This document shows, piece after piece, positions 1-7,951 of a stretch of DNA of 36,520 nt. The notes under the pieces are model-generated. The model was given only the letters and a program-made list of their open reading frames with translations. It made no database searches and had not been told where the DNA came from. Within the stretch, counting starts at the first letter, position 1. Every line of letters begins with the position of its first letter. The DNA comes from an uncultured Adlercreutzia sp. (lineage in GTDB: Bacteria; Actinomycetota; Coriobacteriia; Coriobacteriales; Eggerthellaceae): contig CABSMC010000020.1 in assembly GCA_902478715.1 (NCBI GenBank), positions 1 to 36,520 on the forward strand, given 5' to 3'. Made by a program: the position numbers and the translations under genes.

Positions 1-25
1 GCTCGGAGATGTGTATAAGAGACAG
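1..25. other. Nextera adapter remnant (library artefact)
   Basis: These bases match the 3' end of the Illumina Nextera transposase adapter (it contains AGATGTGTATAAGAGACAG). They are not genomic. The real sequence begins at 26, in the middle of a coding sequence, so the window starts at a raw contig end that was not trimmed. Confidence 0.97.
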
Positions 26-445
26 GTTCAGGTCGTCCTTGGCGCCGAGCACCGCGCCGAACACTGGGTAGTCGGCGAACTTTTCACCGAAGATCTTCAG
101 CTGGTCGTCGTTGAGCTCCTGGGCCAGGCCCACCATTTTGTCGGGGGCCATGGTGAGCAGTACCTGCTGAGCGGTGAATCCCGACGGGCAGATCTTGTCG
201 ATCTGCGCGGGCAGCTTCACGGTGCGCCCGAGGTCGTCGGTGAAGGTGATGGTGCCGTCCGTTGCTTCGGCAGCGGCCTCGGCGTCGGCGTTCGCCTCCT
301 GCTCGGTGGCTGGCGCGGCGGGCTCGTTGGCTGCGTCGCCCTCGTTGCCGGCGCATCCGGCGAGTCCGAAGGCCAAGCAGGCGGTGAGTGCCAGCGCCCC
401 GGTCAGAGCCGCGATGCGGCGTTTGTTCCTCGTAGGTTTCAACAT
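26..445 (-). CDS. ABC transporter substrate-binding lipoprotein, metal/siderophore type (partial)
   Basis: This is the N-terminal 140 codons of a solute-binding lipoprotein; the C-terminal part is lost at the contig end. It has a basic N-terminus, a hydrophobic signal segment and a lipobox ending LAGC (Cys at about residue 31). An Ala/Glu-rich linker follows, then the typical beginning of a periplasmic-binding-protein fold (TFTDDLGRTVKLP). That start is characteristic of the iron-siderophore/cobalamin (FecB/BtuF) class, where the protein captures a metal chelate outside the cell and passes it to the permease. The start ATG at 445 has a strong GGGAGGAAAGG ribosome site. It is the third gene of a permease-ATPase-binding protein operon, 33 bp after the ATPase. 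The ligand cannot be told from this fragment. Confidence 0.88.
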
Positions 446-478
446 TCGTTTTCCTTTCCTCCCAGGGGGTGCCAGGTT

Positions 479-1264
479 CTACTGGCGTTCTATCTCGCGC
501 ACGGGCACGCAGACGCGCACCTTGTCGCCGTAAAGGGAATTGACCTTCACCTCGAGGTCGTACAGCTCGCTGATGAGCTCGGAGGTGATAACCTCGCGCG
601 GGTCGCCGAATGCCGCAAGTCCGCCTTCGGAAAGCACCATGGTGGCATCGGAATAAAGGAAGGCATGGTCGGGGTTGTGGGTCGATTGCACGATGGAGAG
701 CCCCTCGCGGGCCAACTGCCGCACGCAGGAGAGCACGCGCATGGTGTTGCCGTAATCGAGCGCGCTCGTGGGCTCGTCCATGATGATGGTGCGGGCGTTT
801 TGCGCCAGTGCCCGTGCGATGAGCACGAGCTGCTGCTCGCCACCGGAGATTTGCGTGTAGGTGCGATGGGCCAAGTGCTCGATGCCGATGCGGGCCAGCG
901 CCTCGTGGGCACGCTGCAGCTGGGCTTCCCCGGGCGTGGAGAGCATTTTCAGGTCGTTGCCTGTGGCCATGAGCACCACATCGACCACTTCGTAGTCGTA
1001 CACCGGCGCGTGCGACTGGGGAATGTAGGAGATCTCGCGGGCGCGCTCGCGCACCGAAAGCGCGCGCAGATCCTTCCCATTCACCAGAATCGTGCCGCTA
1101 TAGTGCGGGGAAAGCCCCAGGATGCAGCGGAACAAGGTGGATTTTCCCACGCCGTTGGGCCCGAGCACGTTCACAAGGCATCCATCGGGAATGGAGAACG
1201 AGAGGTCGCGCAGAATCTCGCGGCTTCCGTAAGAGAAGCTCAGGTGAGTCACGTCGATGCTCAT
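479..1264 (-). CDS. ABC transporter ATP-binding protein, FecE/BtuD class
   Basis: A 261-residue ATPase that would power import of an iron-siderophore, haem or cobalamin-like ligand. Walker A is GPNGVGKST near residues 35-43. The ABC signature is ISGGEQQLVLIARAL, Walker B is IIMDEPTSALD, and the switch histidine lies in QSTHNPDHA. Size and motifs fit the FepC/BtuD group. Its ATG overlaps the permease stop in an ATGA arrangement (1261-1264), which indicates translational coupling. The binding-protein gene follows 33 bp downstream. Gene order permease-ATPase-binding protein on one strand supports a single transcript from the promoter at about 2312-2341. Substrate assignment is inference. Confidence 0.95.
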   Translation of the reverse strand: MSIDVTHLSFSYGSREILRDLSFSIPDGCLVNVLGPNGVGKSTLFRCILGLSPHYSGTILVNGKDLRALSVRERAREISYIPQSHAPVYDYEVVDVVLMATGNDLKMLSTPGEAQLQRAHEALARIGIEHLAHRTYTQISGGEQQLVLIARALAQNARTIIMDEPTSALDYGNTMRVLSCVRQLAREGLSIVQSTHNPDHAFLYSDATMVLSEGGLAAFGDPREVITSELISELYDLEVKVNSLYGDKVRVCVPVREIERQ

Positions 1265-2304
1265 AGCTTCTTCTTCCGCGTGATGAGGTACAGGAAGAAC
1301 GGCGCGCCCACGAAAGCGGTGAGGATGCCGATGGGGATTTCAGCGGTGGTGGCAAGGCGGGCGACGTCGTCCACGATGAGCAGGAAGCTGGCGCCCATAA
1401 GCATGGAGGCGGGGATGAGGCGTCGATAGTCGGCGCCGACGAGCATGCGGCACAGGTGCGGAATGACGAGTCCCACCCAGCCGATCATGCCGGTGACGCA
1501 GACGCTCGCGGCGGTGACGAGTGTGGCGGCGATGATGACGATGATGCGGGTGCGCCGGGCGTTCACGCCCATGGTGGCGGCTTCGTCGTCGCCCATGGTG
1601 AGGATGTTGATGCGCCAGCGCAGGACGAACAGCGTGGCGCAGCCGATGAGCATGATGGGGAACACCATGGTGATGTCGCGCATGTTCGCGCCGGTGAGCG
1701 AGCCCATGAGCCAGTAGGTGATGTCGGCGAGCTCGTCGGTGGGGTCGGCCACGAGCTTGGCGTAGGAGACGCCGGCCTGGAACAGCGACGATACCATGAC
1801 GCCGGCGAGCACGACCACCATCATGTGGTTGCCGCGCGCCCGCGAGCTGATGAGCAGCACCAGTAGCACGGTGAGCAGGGAGAATCCGAATGCGAAGAGG
1901 GACGTCGTGAAAGAGCTCACGCCCAGAAGAATGGCCACGGCCGCGCCGAACGCGGCGCCCTGGCTGGCACCCAAAATGTCGGGGGAGACGAGCGGGTTTT
2001 GGAAGGTGCCCTGGTAGGCGGCGCCGGCGCAGGCCAGGCAGCATCCAACCATGAGGGCCAGCAAAACGCGCGGCAGCCGTACGTTGAAGAAGAGCGTCGC
2101 CTGCTGCTCGGTCCAGATGGGATCAACCGGAGCGATTTGGTTGACGAGCATGGCCACAGCTTGGGCTGGATCAATGGGGTAGCGGCCCAACAAAAGGGAG
2201 ATCGCGGTTGTGCCGACGAGAATGAGGGCAAGGGCGAGCACGACGAGTCGGGCCCTTCGGGAGGCGGCCGAATGAAGCGTGGGTTCTGCGGTGCTCGTTT
2301 GCAT
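1261..2304 (-). CDS. FecCD-family ABC transporter permease
   Basis: An integral-membrane permease of the FecCD/BtuC family, 347 residues from the chosen start, with the hydrophobic pattern of about ten membrane segments. Family signatures are RLPRVLLALMVG near the N-terminus, the following GAAYQGTFQNPLVSPDILG, and GMIGWVGLVIPHLCR towards the C-terminus. I chose the ATG at 2304 over the one at 2328 (eight codons longer). A TATAAT box lies at 2317-2312 on this strand, which puts the predicted transcript start at or next to the A of ATG 2304, giving a leaderless mRNA. The 2328 ATG lies upstream of that -10 box and has no clear ribosome site. The stop overlaps the ATPase start. Confidence 0.93.
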   Translation of the reverse strand: MQTSTAEPTLHSAASRRARLVVLALALILVGTTAISLLLGRYPIDPAQAVAMLVNQIAPVDPIWTEQQATLFFNVRLPRVLLALMVGCCLACAGAAYQGTFQNPLVSPDILGASQGAAFGAAVAILLGVSSFTTSLFAFGFSLLTVLLVLLISSRARGNHMMVVVLAGVMVSSLFQAGVSYAKLVADPTDELADITYWLMGSLTGANMRDITMVFPIMLIGCATLFVLRWRINILTMGDDEAATMGVNARRTRIIVIIAATLVTAASVCVTGMIGWVGLVIPHLCRMLVGADYRRLIPASMLMGASFLLIVDDVARLATTAEIPIGILTAFVGAPFFLYLITRKKKL

Positions 2305-2311
2305 GACATCT

Positions 2312-2341
2312 ATTATATTCTCAGTCATGAATGATTTACAA
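2312..2341 (-). promoter_or_regulatory. Promoter of the metal ABC operon
   Basis: On the minus strand there is a -35-like TTGTAA (2341-2336), an 18-bp spacer and a perfect TATAAT (2317-2312). The predicted start lies at about 2304-2305, on the first base of an ATG. The -35 hexamer sits inside the first copy of the 18-bp repeat, so a protein bound there would block the promoter. Confidence 0.7.
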
Positions 2342-2382
2342 GAGAGAATTATTCACGAAGTAAAATGATTTACAAGAGAGAA
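2331..2382. repeat. Two direct copies of an 18-bp putative operator
   Basis: ATGATTTACAAGAGAGAA occurs at 2331-2348 and again, identically, at 2365-2382, with start points 34 bp apart. The first copy covers the -35 of the minus-strand ABC promoter. The second covers the -35 of the plus-strand DUF364 promoter. One regulator acting at both copies would control the divergent units together. I do not recognise it as a Fur, DtxR or Zur box. Confidence 0.75.
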
Positions 2383-2396
2383 CAATTCGGTAGGAT
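2369..2396 (+). promoter_or_regulatory. Promoter of the DUF364/NTPase unit
   Basis: TTTACA (2369-2374) is followed by a 16-bp spacer and TAGGAT (2391-2396). The predicted start at about 2403 leaves a leader of about 55 nt before the ATG at 2458. The -35 lies inside the second copy of the 18-bp repeat. Confidence 0.55.
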
Positions 2397-2457
2397 GGGT
2401 ACTGAGCAAAAGCGCCCGAAATGTCGGGCCGCCATCATCTGGGAAAGGACTAAAGCC

Positions 2458-3321
2458 ATGGGTTGCGCCGAGAAAGATTGCTGCACGAAGGGGGCTGCGA
2501 CGGGGGCTATTGTGTTTCCGGGCACGAACGAGCCGAACACCCCTTGGAAGCTGTACAACCACTTGATCGCCGGCATCCCCGAGGATGTGATGGTGTGCGA
2601 CTATTGCCTGGGCACTCACTGGTCCTACGTTGAAGCTGACAGCGGCATGGGGGTGAGCTTCACCACCACTGGCGGCGCGCGACGCGGGTACACGGGCGAC
2701 CTGCGCAGGATGTCCCTGCGCGAGGTGGCGGAGCTTTCCAAATCGTGGTGCTTCGAGGAGGCGAGCCTGGGCGTGGCGGCGCTGAATGCGTGGTACTCGC
2801 AGCGCACGCTGCTGGATCCTTTGGGCTGCGCCTATGATGCGGCAGTGGAGGTACCCGATGGCACTATTCGCAAGATGGACGCTTTCGAAATGTACCGCCC
2901 GCAGATCAGCGCTGCCGGCGGAGACGCGCGCGTGGTTGTCGTGGGGCACTTTCCCCATGTGGAGCGCATCGAGGAGTATGCCCAGCTCACCGTGCTCGAG
3001 CGCAAGTGCTCCCAGGCGGGCGACGTGCCCGACCCGGCTTGCGAGTACGTGATCCCCGGCGCCGACTACCTGTTCATGACCGGCGTGACCCTCATCAACA
3101 AGACGGCCCCGCGTCTGTTGGATTTGGCCGCGAACGCCACGACGGTGCTCGTCGGGCCAAGCGTGATCATGGCGCCGTTCCTATTCCGTTGGGGCGTGGA
3201 TATGCTGGCCGGTAGCGTGGTCGCCGACCCCGACAAGGCCCGTTTCGCCGTGAAGAACGGTGCCGGCCAGTTCTTCGGTGAGGCCCTCACGATGGCCGCC
3301 CTGCGCAACCCGGAGGCATAG
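2458..3321 (+). CDS. DUF4213/DUF364 putative heavy-metal chelation protein
   Basis: A 287-residue cytoplasmic protein with the DUF4213 N-terminal domain followed by the Rossmann-like DUF364 domain, annotated in the family as a putative heavy-metal chelation domain. Typical DUF364 segments are VVVGHFPHVERIEEY, VLERKCSQAGDVPDPA, YLFMTGVTLINKTAPRLLDLA, VLVGPSVIMAPFLF and GVDMLAGSVV. The N-terminus MGCAEKDCC adds three cysteines that could bind metal. The ATG at 2458 is preferred because GGGAAAGGA lies 8-16 bases upstream; upstream extensions would cross the promoter. Family members often sit beside iron-type ABC importers, as here across a shared divergent promoter. I infer metal or metallo-ligand handling after uptake. 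The biochemical activity is not established. Confidence 0.88.
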   Translation: MGCAEKDCCTKGAATGAIVFPGTNEPNTPWKLYNHLIAGIPEDVMVCDYCLGTHWSYVEADSGMGVSFTTTGGARRGYTGDLRRMSLREVAELSKSWCFEEASLGVAALNAWYSQRTLLDPLGCAYDAAVEVPDGTIRKMDAFEMYRPQISAAGGDARVVVVGHFPHVERIEEYAQLTVLERKCSQAGDVPDPACEYVIPGADYLFMTGVTLINKTAPRLLDLAANATTVLVGPSVIMAPFLFRWGVDMLAGSVVADPDKARFAVKNGAGQFFGEALTMAALRNPEA

Positions 3322-3981
3322 GTGCTGTTTCTTCTCACGGGCGAGGTGCAAATAGGGAAGACGCGCTGGCTGGAATCGCTGGTGACGGAGCTGGGCGCTT
3401 TCGGGGTGCCCTGCGCTGGCGTGCTGGCACCGGGCCAATGGGTGCCTTCGATGGGGCCGTGTGCCGATGCGAACGGCTTCGAGAAGCTGGGCATCGACAA
3501 CGTTCTTCTGCCCGGGGGCGAGCGTATCCCCTTCGCCCGGCGCGGCGACTTGGCCCGGGCCGACGGTACCTTCAACGAAGAGAGCCAGGCGGCGAAGGCA
3601 GAGTTGGCCTGGCATATCGACGATGCCGCTATCGCCCGCGTGAACGCCCACTTCGATGAACTCGCGGTTGCGTCCTCGTGTCATCCTGAGCGGAGCGCCG
3701 AAGGCGCGGAGTCGAAGGATGCCTCCCGCGCCCCCGGTCTCCTTATCGTGGACGAGCTGGGCCGCTTGGAAATCTGGCGTGGTGGCGGCCTTACCTCGGC
3801 CATGGCCCTCCTCGCCCAAGGCCCGACGGCCGTTTTCCCCCATGCGCTGGCCGTCGTGCGCGACTACCTCCTCGACGATGCCGAGATCCTCCTCGCCGAA
3901 GCATGGCCCGACCACTGCCGCATTTCTCCCGATGATACAGGTCGAGCCGTTATCCTGTCCGCCTGTGAGTTTGGGGCGTAA
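3322..3981 (+). CDS. THEP1-like P-loop NTPase with in-frame REP insertion
   Basis: A 219-residue P-loop NTPase resembling the THEP1 (NTPase_1) family. Walker A is GEVQIGKT at residues 7-14, and Walker B is LLIVDELGRLE in the second half. The GTG start directly follows the stop of the DUF364 gene, with GGAGG 5 bp upstream, so translation is probably coupled. Residues of about 119-134 are encoded by a REP-like repeat (3679-3722) that adds a peptide (CHPERSAEGAESKD) just before the Walker B strand without breaking the frame. THEP1 proteins hydrolyse NTPs in vitro and their role is unclear. The context suggests a metal- or cofactor-linked function. The insertion may fall in a surface loop or may damage the protein. 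Confidence 0.82.
   Translation: MLFLLTGEVQIGKTRWLESLVTELGAFGVPCAGVLAPGQWVPSMGPCADANGFEKLGIDNVLLPGGERIPFARRGDLARADGTFNEESQAAKAELAWHIDDAAIARVNAHFDELAVASSCHPERSAEGAESKDASRAPGLLIVDELGRLEIWRGGGLTSAMALLAQGPTAVFPHALAVVRDYLLDDAEILLAEAWPDHCRISPDDTGRAVILSACEFGA
3679..3722. repeat. REP-like palindromic element inside a gene
   Basis: The sequence starts TGTCATCCTGAGCGGAGCGC and ends GTCGAAGGAT. It resembles the widespread intergenic repeat whose translated shadow reads CHPERSEGS-like. It is an imperfect palindrome: ATCCT (3683-3687) pairs with AGGAT (3716-3720), and GCGCC (3695-3699) with GGCGC (3703-3707) around a GAA loop. I found no second copy in the window. Confidence 0.75.
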
Positions 3982-4020
3982 GGGATAGCGGCTCGACAGA
4001 ACGGGTTTTGGTCGAGATGG

Positions 4021-5694
4021 CTACTGGGCAGCCAGATTCTGAGCAATCATTCGTGCGAAAGTTACTGTCCTGCCGCAAGCGTTGCCGGTCGACAGGTTCG
4101 GATAAGTCATGGAATAGTATCCTCCGGAATCGTTGCCTGTGACATACAGGCCTTCAATGGCGCTTCCATCTTCGCGCAGTGCTTGACCTTGGGTGTTTAT
4201 CACGATGCCGTCCATGGTGCATAGCAAAGCGCCTGTGGTACGTACGCCGAAGAAGGGAGGTTTGCGTACAGGGGAAAGCCGGAATGGTTCCTTGCCGAAG
4301 TCGTCATCGCGCTGGTTGTCGTAATTCTGGTTGTTTCGTTCCACCGTTTTCGCGAGGGCTTCTGCAGGAAGACCAAGCTTTTCGGCGAGCTCCTCGATGG
4401 TGTCGGCTTGCTGAATGTGTCCGGCTTTAAGTGCCTCCTCGTTCATGGCCGTCACCACTTCGATAGGCAGGTTCGGAGCCGCTCCATTATCAAAGGGGAA
4501 CATGCGCGAGCAGCCATGCATGTCGAACTGCTGGGCGTAGGTCTGCCAGTCTGCATCCCAGAGGCACACGTGGATGTTTCCTGGTTGCGATGCATCGGCG
4601 TGCAGGATGAAGTCATAGGTGCCGGACTCGTTGCAGAAGCGCTCGCCATTGAGATTGACTTTCAACCAGGGTTGGCTTCCCATCCAGAATACCATGGCAG
4701 TACCACAGTCGGCGCCTCCCAGGGAGTCGGCGGGAACGCTTGCTCGGTCGAAAAGCATGCTAGAGTGTGTTTCGTCCATTTTTGCCCCAACGCGAAGGCA
4801 CGCCTTTATGCCGTCTCCCTCACAGCCTGGCTGCGCTGAGTTGTAAGCGTAAATGCTGGTCGTGTGAGGCTGGAGCTGCTTAAGAAGGTCGAGATTCGCG
4901 GCGTAACCGCCTGTGCATACAAGAACGCCCTTGCTTGCGTTGACACGAATGTAGCCGTCAGCGCCCTGCCCTATAGCACCGGTCACGCGATCGTTTTCGA
5001 CGGTGAGGCTCACCATGGGCGTTTGGTAGCGGAACGTTACATGGCCCGTCTTCTCTGCGTAGTCAGTCAGCACAGTGAACCCGTCGAGCGATCCATCGAC
5101 TGGCCAGGCGGGAGAATGCCCTGTAGCCCAATGTCGGTAGTTGACTTCATGCTTTTCCTCGGCAGCCTCATGCCAAAGCGCGATACCGTAAGAGGAGAGA
5201 ACGTTTTCGTACCAGTCGATGGTCTCGCCCGATCGCTCAAGCCAGACCTTGTGTAACGCGAGATTGCATTGGCCCGCAGCGTAATGATCCATATCTCGCA
5301 AATAGGCAATTGCGTCGATTTCATAGCCGCTCTCCTGCTGCAAGCGAGAGTTGACGCCTGCAAGATCGTCACGCACGACGCCACCGTTGAACTTCTCCAT
5401 GACGAAGGTTTCCATGCCGGCATCTCCAGCAGCGCAGGCCGCAAAAAGACCGCCCGTGCCAGCGCCGATCACCAAAAACTCCGTGTCAATGGTTTCGACA
5501 ATCTCATCATCGGAGATGTTCGGGGCATCTCCGATCCAGTCCGAGGAATCTTGCGATCCCGCCTCAGGCGAAGTGTTTGCTAGGGGATCCGCAGTCTGCG
5601 GGGCGCATCCTGCAAGGCCGAACAAGGCGCCGGCTCCCGCGAAGGCGCTACCTGCCAAAAACCCTCTGCGGCTTACAAGTCCATTATTGTCCAT
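4021..5694 (-). CDS. Exported FAD-dependent reductase, fumarate/urocanate reductase family (no FMN domain)
   Basis: A 557-residue flavoprotein. Its N-terminus has a twin-arginine motif (SRRGFL, Arg9-Arg10) and a lipobox (LAGC, Cys30), so it is probably TAT-exported and lipid-anchored. The FAD dinucleotide motif is GAGTGG at residues 77-82, followed by an acidic strand end (VMEK). A later NGERFCNESGTYDF segment matches the conserved active-site region of fumarate-reductase-like proteins, and the C-terminus GNACGRTVTFARMIA closes the FAD domain. No FMN-binding or haem domain is present, so electrons must come from a partner. The ATG at 5694 has GGAAGGAA upstream; the frame stays open further upstream but has no signal sequence there. 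It lies downstream of the FMN-containing paralogue, with a terminator between them. The substrate is unknown. Confidence 0.92.
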   Translation of the reverse strand: MDNNGLVSRRGFLAGSAFAGAGALFGLAGCAPQTADPLANTSPEAGSQDSSDWIGDAPNISDDEIVETIDTEFLVIGAGTGGLFAACAAGDAGMETFVMEKFNGGVVRDDLAGVNSRLQQESGYEIDAIAYLRDMDHYAAGQCNLALHKVWLERSGETIDWYENVLSSYGIALWHEAAEEKHEVNYRHWATGHSPAWPVDGSLDGFTVLTDYAEKTGHVTFRYQTPMVSLTVENDRVTGAIGQGADGYIRVNASKGVLVCTGGYAANLDLLKQLQPHTTSIYAYNSAQPGCEGDGIKACLRVGAKMDETHSSMLFDRASVPADSLGGADCGTAMVFWMGSQPWLKVNLNGERFCNESGTYDFILHADASQPGNIHVCLWDADWQTYAQQFDMHGCSRMFPFDNGAAPNLPIEVVTAMNEEALKAGHIQQADTIEELAEKLGLPAEALAKTVERNNQNYDNQRDDDFGKEPFRLSPVRKPPFFGVRTTGALLCTMDGIVINTQGQALREDGSAIEGLYVTGNDSGGYYSMTYPNLSTGNACGRTVTFARMIAQNLAAQ

Positions 5695-5781
5695 TTCAGT
5701 TCCTTCCTTTTCTCCATGAAAGTGTGGGATTGCGCGGCAAAAGCCTTTGGAGCTCAAGTCCGCACTGAGCTTGTTGCTGTT

Positions 5782-5815
5782 TAAAAAACGGTCGGGCGGT
5801 TTTACCCGCCCGACC
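5782..5815 (-). terminator. Rho-independent terminator after the FMN/FAD reductase
   Basis: A perfect 10-bp stem, GGTCGGGCGG (5790-5799) with CCGCCCGACC (5806-5815), has a 6-nt loop. On the minus strand it is followed by GTTTTTTAAAC. It lies 38 bp past the stop of the upstream reductase gene and before the next reductase. Confidence 0.88.
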
Positions 5816-5852
5816 AGGGAGGGGAGGGCTTGATCTATCGTAACGCGTGTTC

Positions 5853-7784
5853 TTAGACGTTGTAGATTGATTGCGCCACCGCATAGCCTGCGCCGAGCGA
5901 TCCGACACCGCGGCCGCCGCAAGCTGCTTCGCCCACAACGTAGAGTCCCGGTACAACATTTCCGGCCGCATCGAGCGCGCGGTGAGATGAGTCGGTCGAG
6001 ATGCCGTCCATCGTGATATGCATCGCCCAGGTGCGGGGTGATGCATAGAATGGAGGATTATCCAGGGGGGCATTGGGCCCGAAGCTGGATCGGCCGAATT
6101 CTGGGTCGTTGAAAGTACGAGTCATCTCGTTGTAATCGTTGACAGTTTTCAGGAATGTTGCCTCGTCGACGCCCATGAGGCCCGCCAGTTCTTCAAGTGT
6201 GTCGGCGCGGTAGAGGATGCCCCGCTCAATGGCGTACTCGACGTCCATGCCTGTGTGGGTCTTGCCGTCCGTGATCATGGAGCTGTCGTGGTCGACCACC
6301 TGGAAACCCACACCCCCGTCCTGCTCCATCAAGGCGATCGTCATGTCAGTTCGACTGCCGCCCTCGTCGCAGAAGCGTTTGCCGGCCTTGTTCACGTAGA
6401 TGCTCTCATTGGTGGTTCCGACAGTTGTTTCGGTGGCGTAGAGCACGGTATCCACGAAGGGGAAGACCATCTGGTTGAAGGGCAATTCGGCGAAGGCGGC
6501 GCCTGCTTCTGTGGCCATGCGGATGCCGTCTCCAGTGTGTCCGTAGTTGTTGTCGCAGTGGAAGGTGTCGAGATCTTTCCAGTTCCACATCTTGTCGTGC
6601 TCTTTCAGCATATCCTGGTTGTCGGCATAGCCTCCAGAGGCGATAACGACACCGTCTTTAGCGCGCACGGTGTACGTGCTGCCGTTTGCGCTGCTGCCAA
6701 TGACGCCAGTCACGCGACCGCTTTCAGTGATGAGCTCGGTTGCCGGCGTGGCGAACAGGCTGCGAAGATCGAGTCCTTCCATCTCTCGTTCGAACACGTT
6801 GAAATAGCCTTCTCCATTCACGTCTTCTGAGGAACCCGAGAAATGCGCCCAAGAATAACCGGGAATTGCGACGAGTGGCATCCAAGGAAACTGCATGGTG
6901 TCGAGCCATGCCGTGCCCCCCTCCACATCCGTTGCATAAGTGTGTTGGAAGTCGTAGGTGTTGCCCTCAAGCATGCAGAGTTGCAGCGCAAGGAATTCGG
7001 GCGAGCTAAAGAGTTTGGTGTTCCCGTTTGCGTAGTAGTCGTCCCATTGTTGCTGCACCTCATCTACCAGAGAGGCGTCAAGTCCGGCGTCTCGATTGAA
7101 CTGAAGAACTTCTTGGAAGATCTTCTGGTAGCCGTCGTTCACTTCGACGCGTAATTCTTCGGGTGCGTTGGCATACTCGATGAAACCGCCACTCACGAGG
7201 GCGTTGCCGCCCATGCTCGAGGACTTCTCGAACACGACGACCTTCGCTCCCTGCTGGGCAGCTGCTAGTGCAGATGCCATTCCAGAAATGCCGGCGCCTA
7301 TGACGGCGAGGTCGCATTCGATCTCCTCGTCGGTTGGCTGCTCTTTGGGAACCTCCGCACGCTTCAAAGCGCTCACGTCGCCATCGGCTTGACGCGCGCA
7401 GTCTTCTACGGCCGAGAGCAGCGCGAGGGATGAAAGCGTCGCTCCTGTCACCGCGTCGACGGCGAGTGATTGTGATGCTACGATGATCTCAGGGATCTTC
7501 TCAAACGCCGGTGCGGCGATGCGTTCGGTTTCTCCGTGATCGACGACGCGGACGCTGTCGATGGCAGTGTCGGAGAAGACGACCTCGACGGTGATATCGC
7601 TCTTCTTGCCGAGTGCCGTGGCCTGGTAGGTTCCTGCGACAAATTGAGTTGTCGTGCCGCCCGTCTCTGCGACGGGGTGTGACGAAGCGCATCCCGTCGC
7701 GCCTAAGGCCAGAGCTGCCGCTGCGACCGAGCTTGCTTGCACAAACCGTCTGCGATCGATGGCGCGGTTCTTTCCGTGTCCCAT
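5853..7784 (-). CDS. FMN-binding/FAD-dependent exported reductase (UrdA-like)
   Basis: A 643-residue exported flavoprotein. The N-terminus carries DRRRF (Arg11-13) and a lipobox-like GATGC (Cys32), pointing to TAT export and lipid anchoring. Residues 45-135 form an FMN-binding domain with DAVTGATLSS (110-119). This fits the consensus for covalent FMN attachment to threonine (Thr116) by ApbE-type flavin transferases. From about residue 158 there is an FAD domain with GAGISG (163-168) and MGGNALVSGG, and the C-terminus GLYVVGEAACGGRGVGSLG caps it. The layout is that of urocanate reductase and related acceptor reductases, where electrons pass from FMN to FAD to substrate. It is divergent from a LysR regulator, which probably senses the substrate. 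No ApbE or membrane quinol oxidase lies in the window. The substrate is not determined. Confidence 0.94.
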   Translation of the reverse strand: MGHGKNRAIDRRRFVQASSVAAAALALGATGCASSHPVAETGGTTTQFVAGTYQATALGKKSDITVEVVFSDTAIDSVRVVDHGETERIAAPAFEKIPEIIVASQSLAVDAVTGATLSSLALLSAVEDCARQADGDVSALKRAEVPKEQPTDEEIECDLAVIGAGISGMASALAAAQQGAKVVVFEKSSSMGGNALVSGGFIEYANAPEELRVEVNDGYQKIFQEVLQFNRDAGLDASLVDEVQQQWDDYYANGNTKLFSSPEFLALQLCMLEGNTYDFQHTYATDVEGGTAWLDTMQFPWMPLVAIPGYSWAHFSGSSEDVNGEGYFNVFEREMEGLDLRSLFATPATELITESGRVTGVIGSSANGSTYTVRAKDGVVIASGGYADNQDMLKEHDKMWNWKDLDTFHCDNNYGHTGDGIRMATEAGAAFAELPFNQMVFPFVDTVLYATETTVGTTNESIYVNKAGKRFCDEGGSRTDMTIALMEQDGGVGFQVVDHDSSMITDGKTHTGMDVEYAIERGILYRADTLEELAGLMGVDEATFLKTVNDYNEMTRTFNDPEFGRSSFGPNAPLDNPPFYASPRTWAMHITMDGISTDSSHRALDAAGNVVPGLYVVGEAACGGRGVGSLGAGYAVAQSIYNV

Positions 7785-7951
7785 GTTCCCTCCTATGTTC
7801 GAATCTTGTCGGCGAGACGCCCTCGCCCCTGCTGTCGTTCATTATGGGATCGGTTCGCCCGAGGGCCTTTTGCAAGTTGTTGCGTGATTTGTGCACAAAC
7901 CGTACAATTCGCTACAACGACAAAGGGGATCAGGGGGTTGTGGTGCTCAAC

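Noticed and set aside
4021..5922. 633-codon version of the FAD-only reductase
   Set aside because: The extra 76 codons cross the terminator of the upstream gene and lack a signal sequence. The ATG at 5694 has a ribosome site and a TAT motif.
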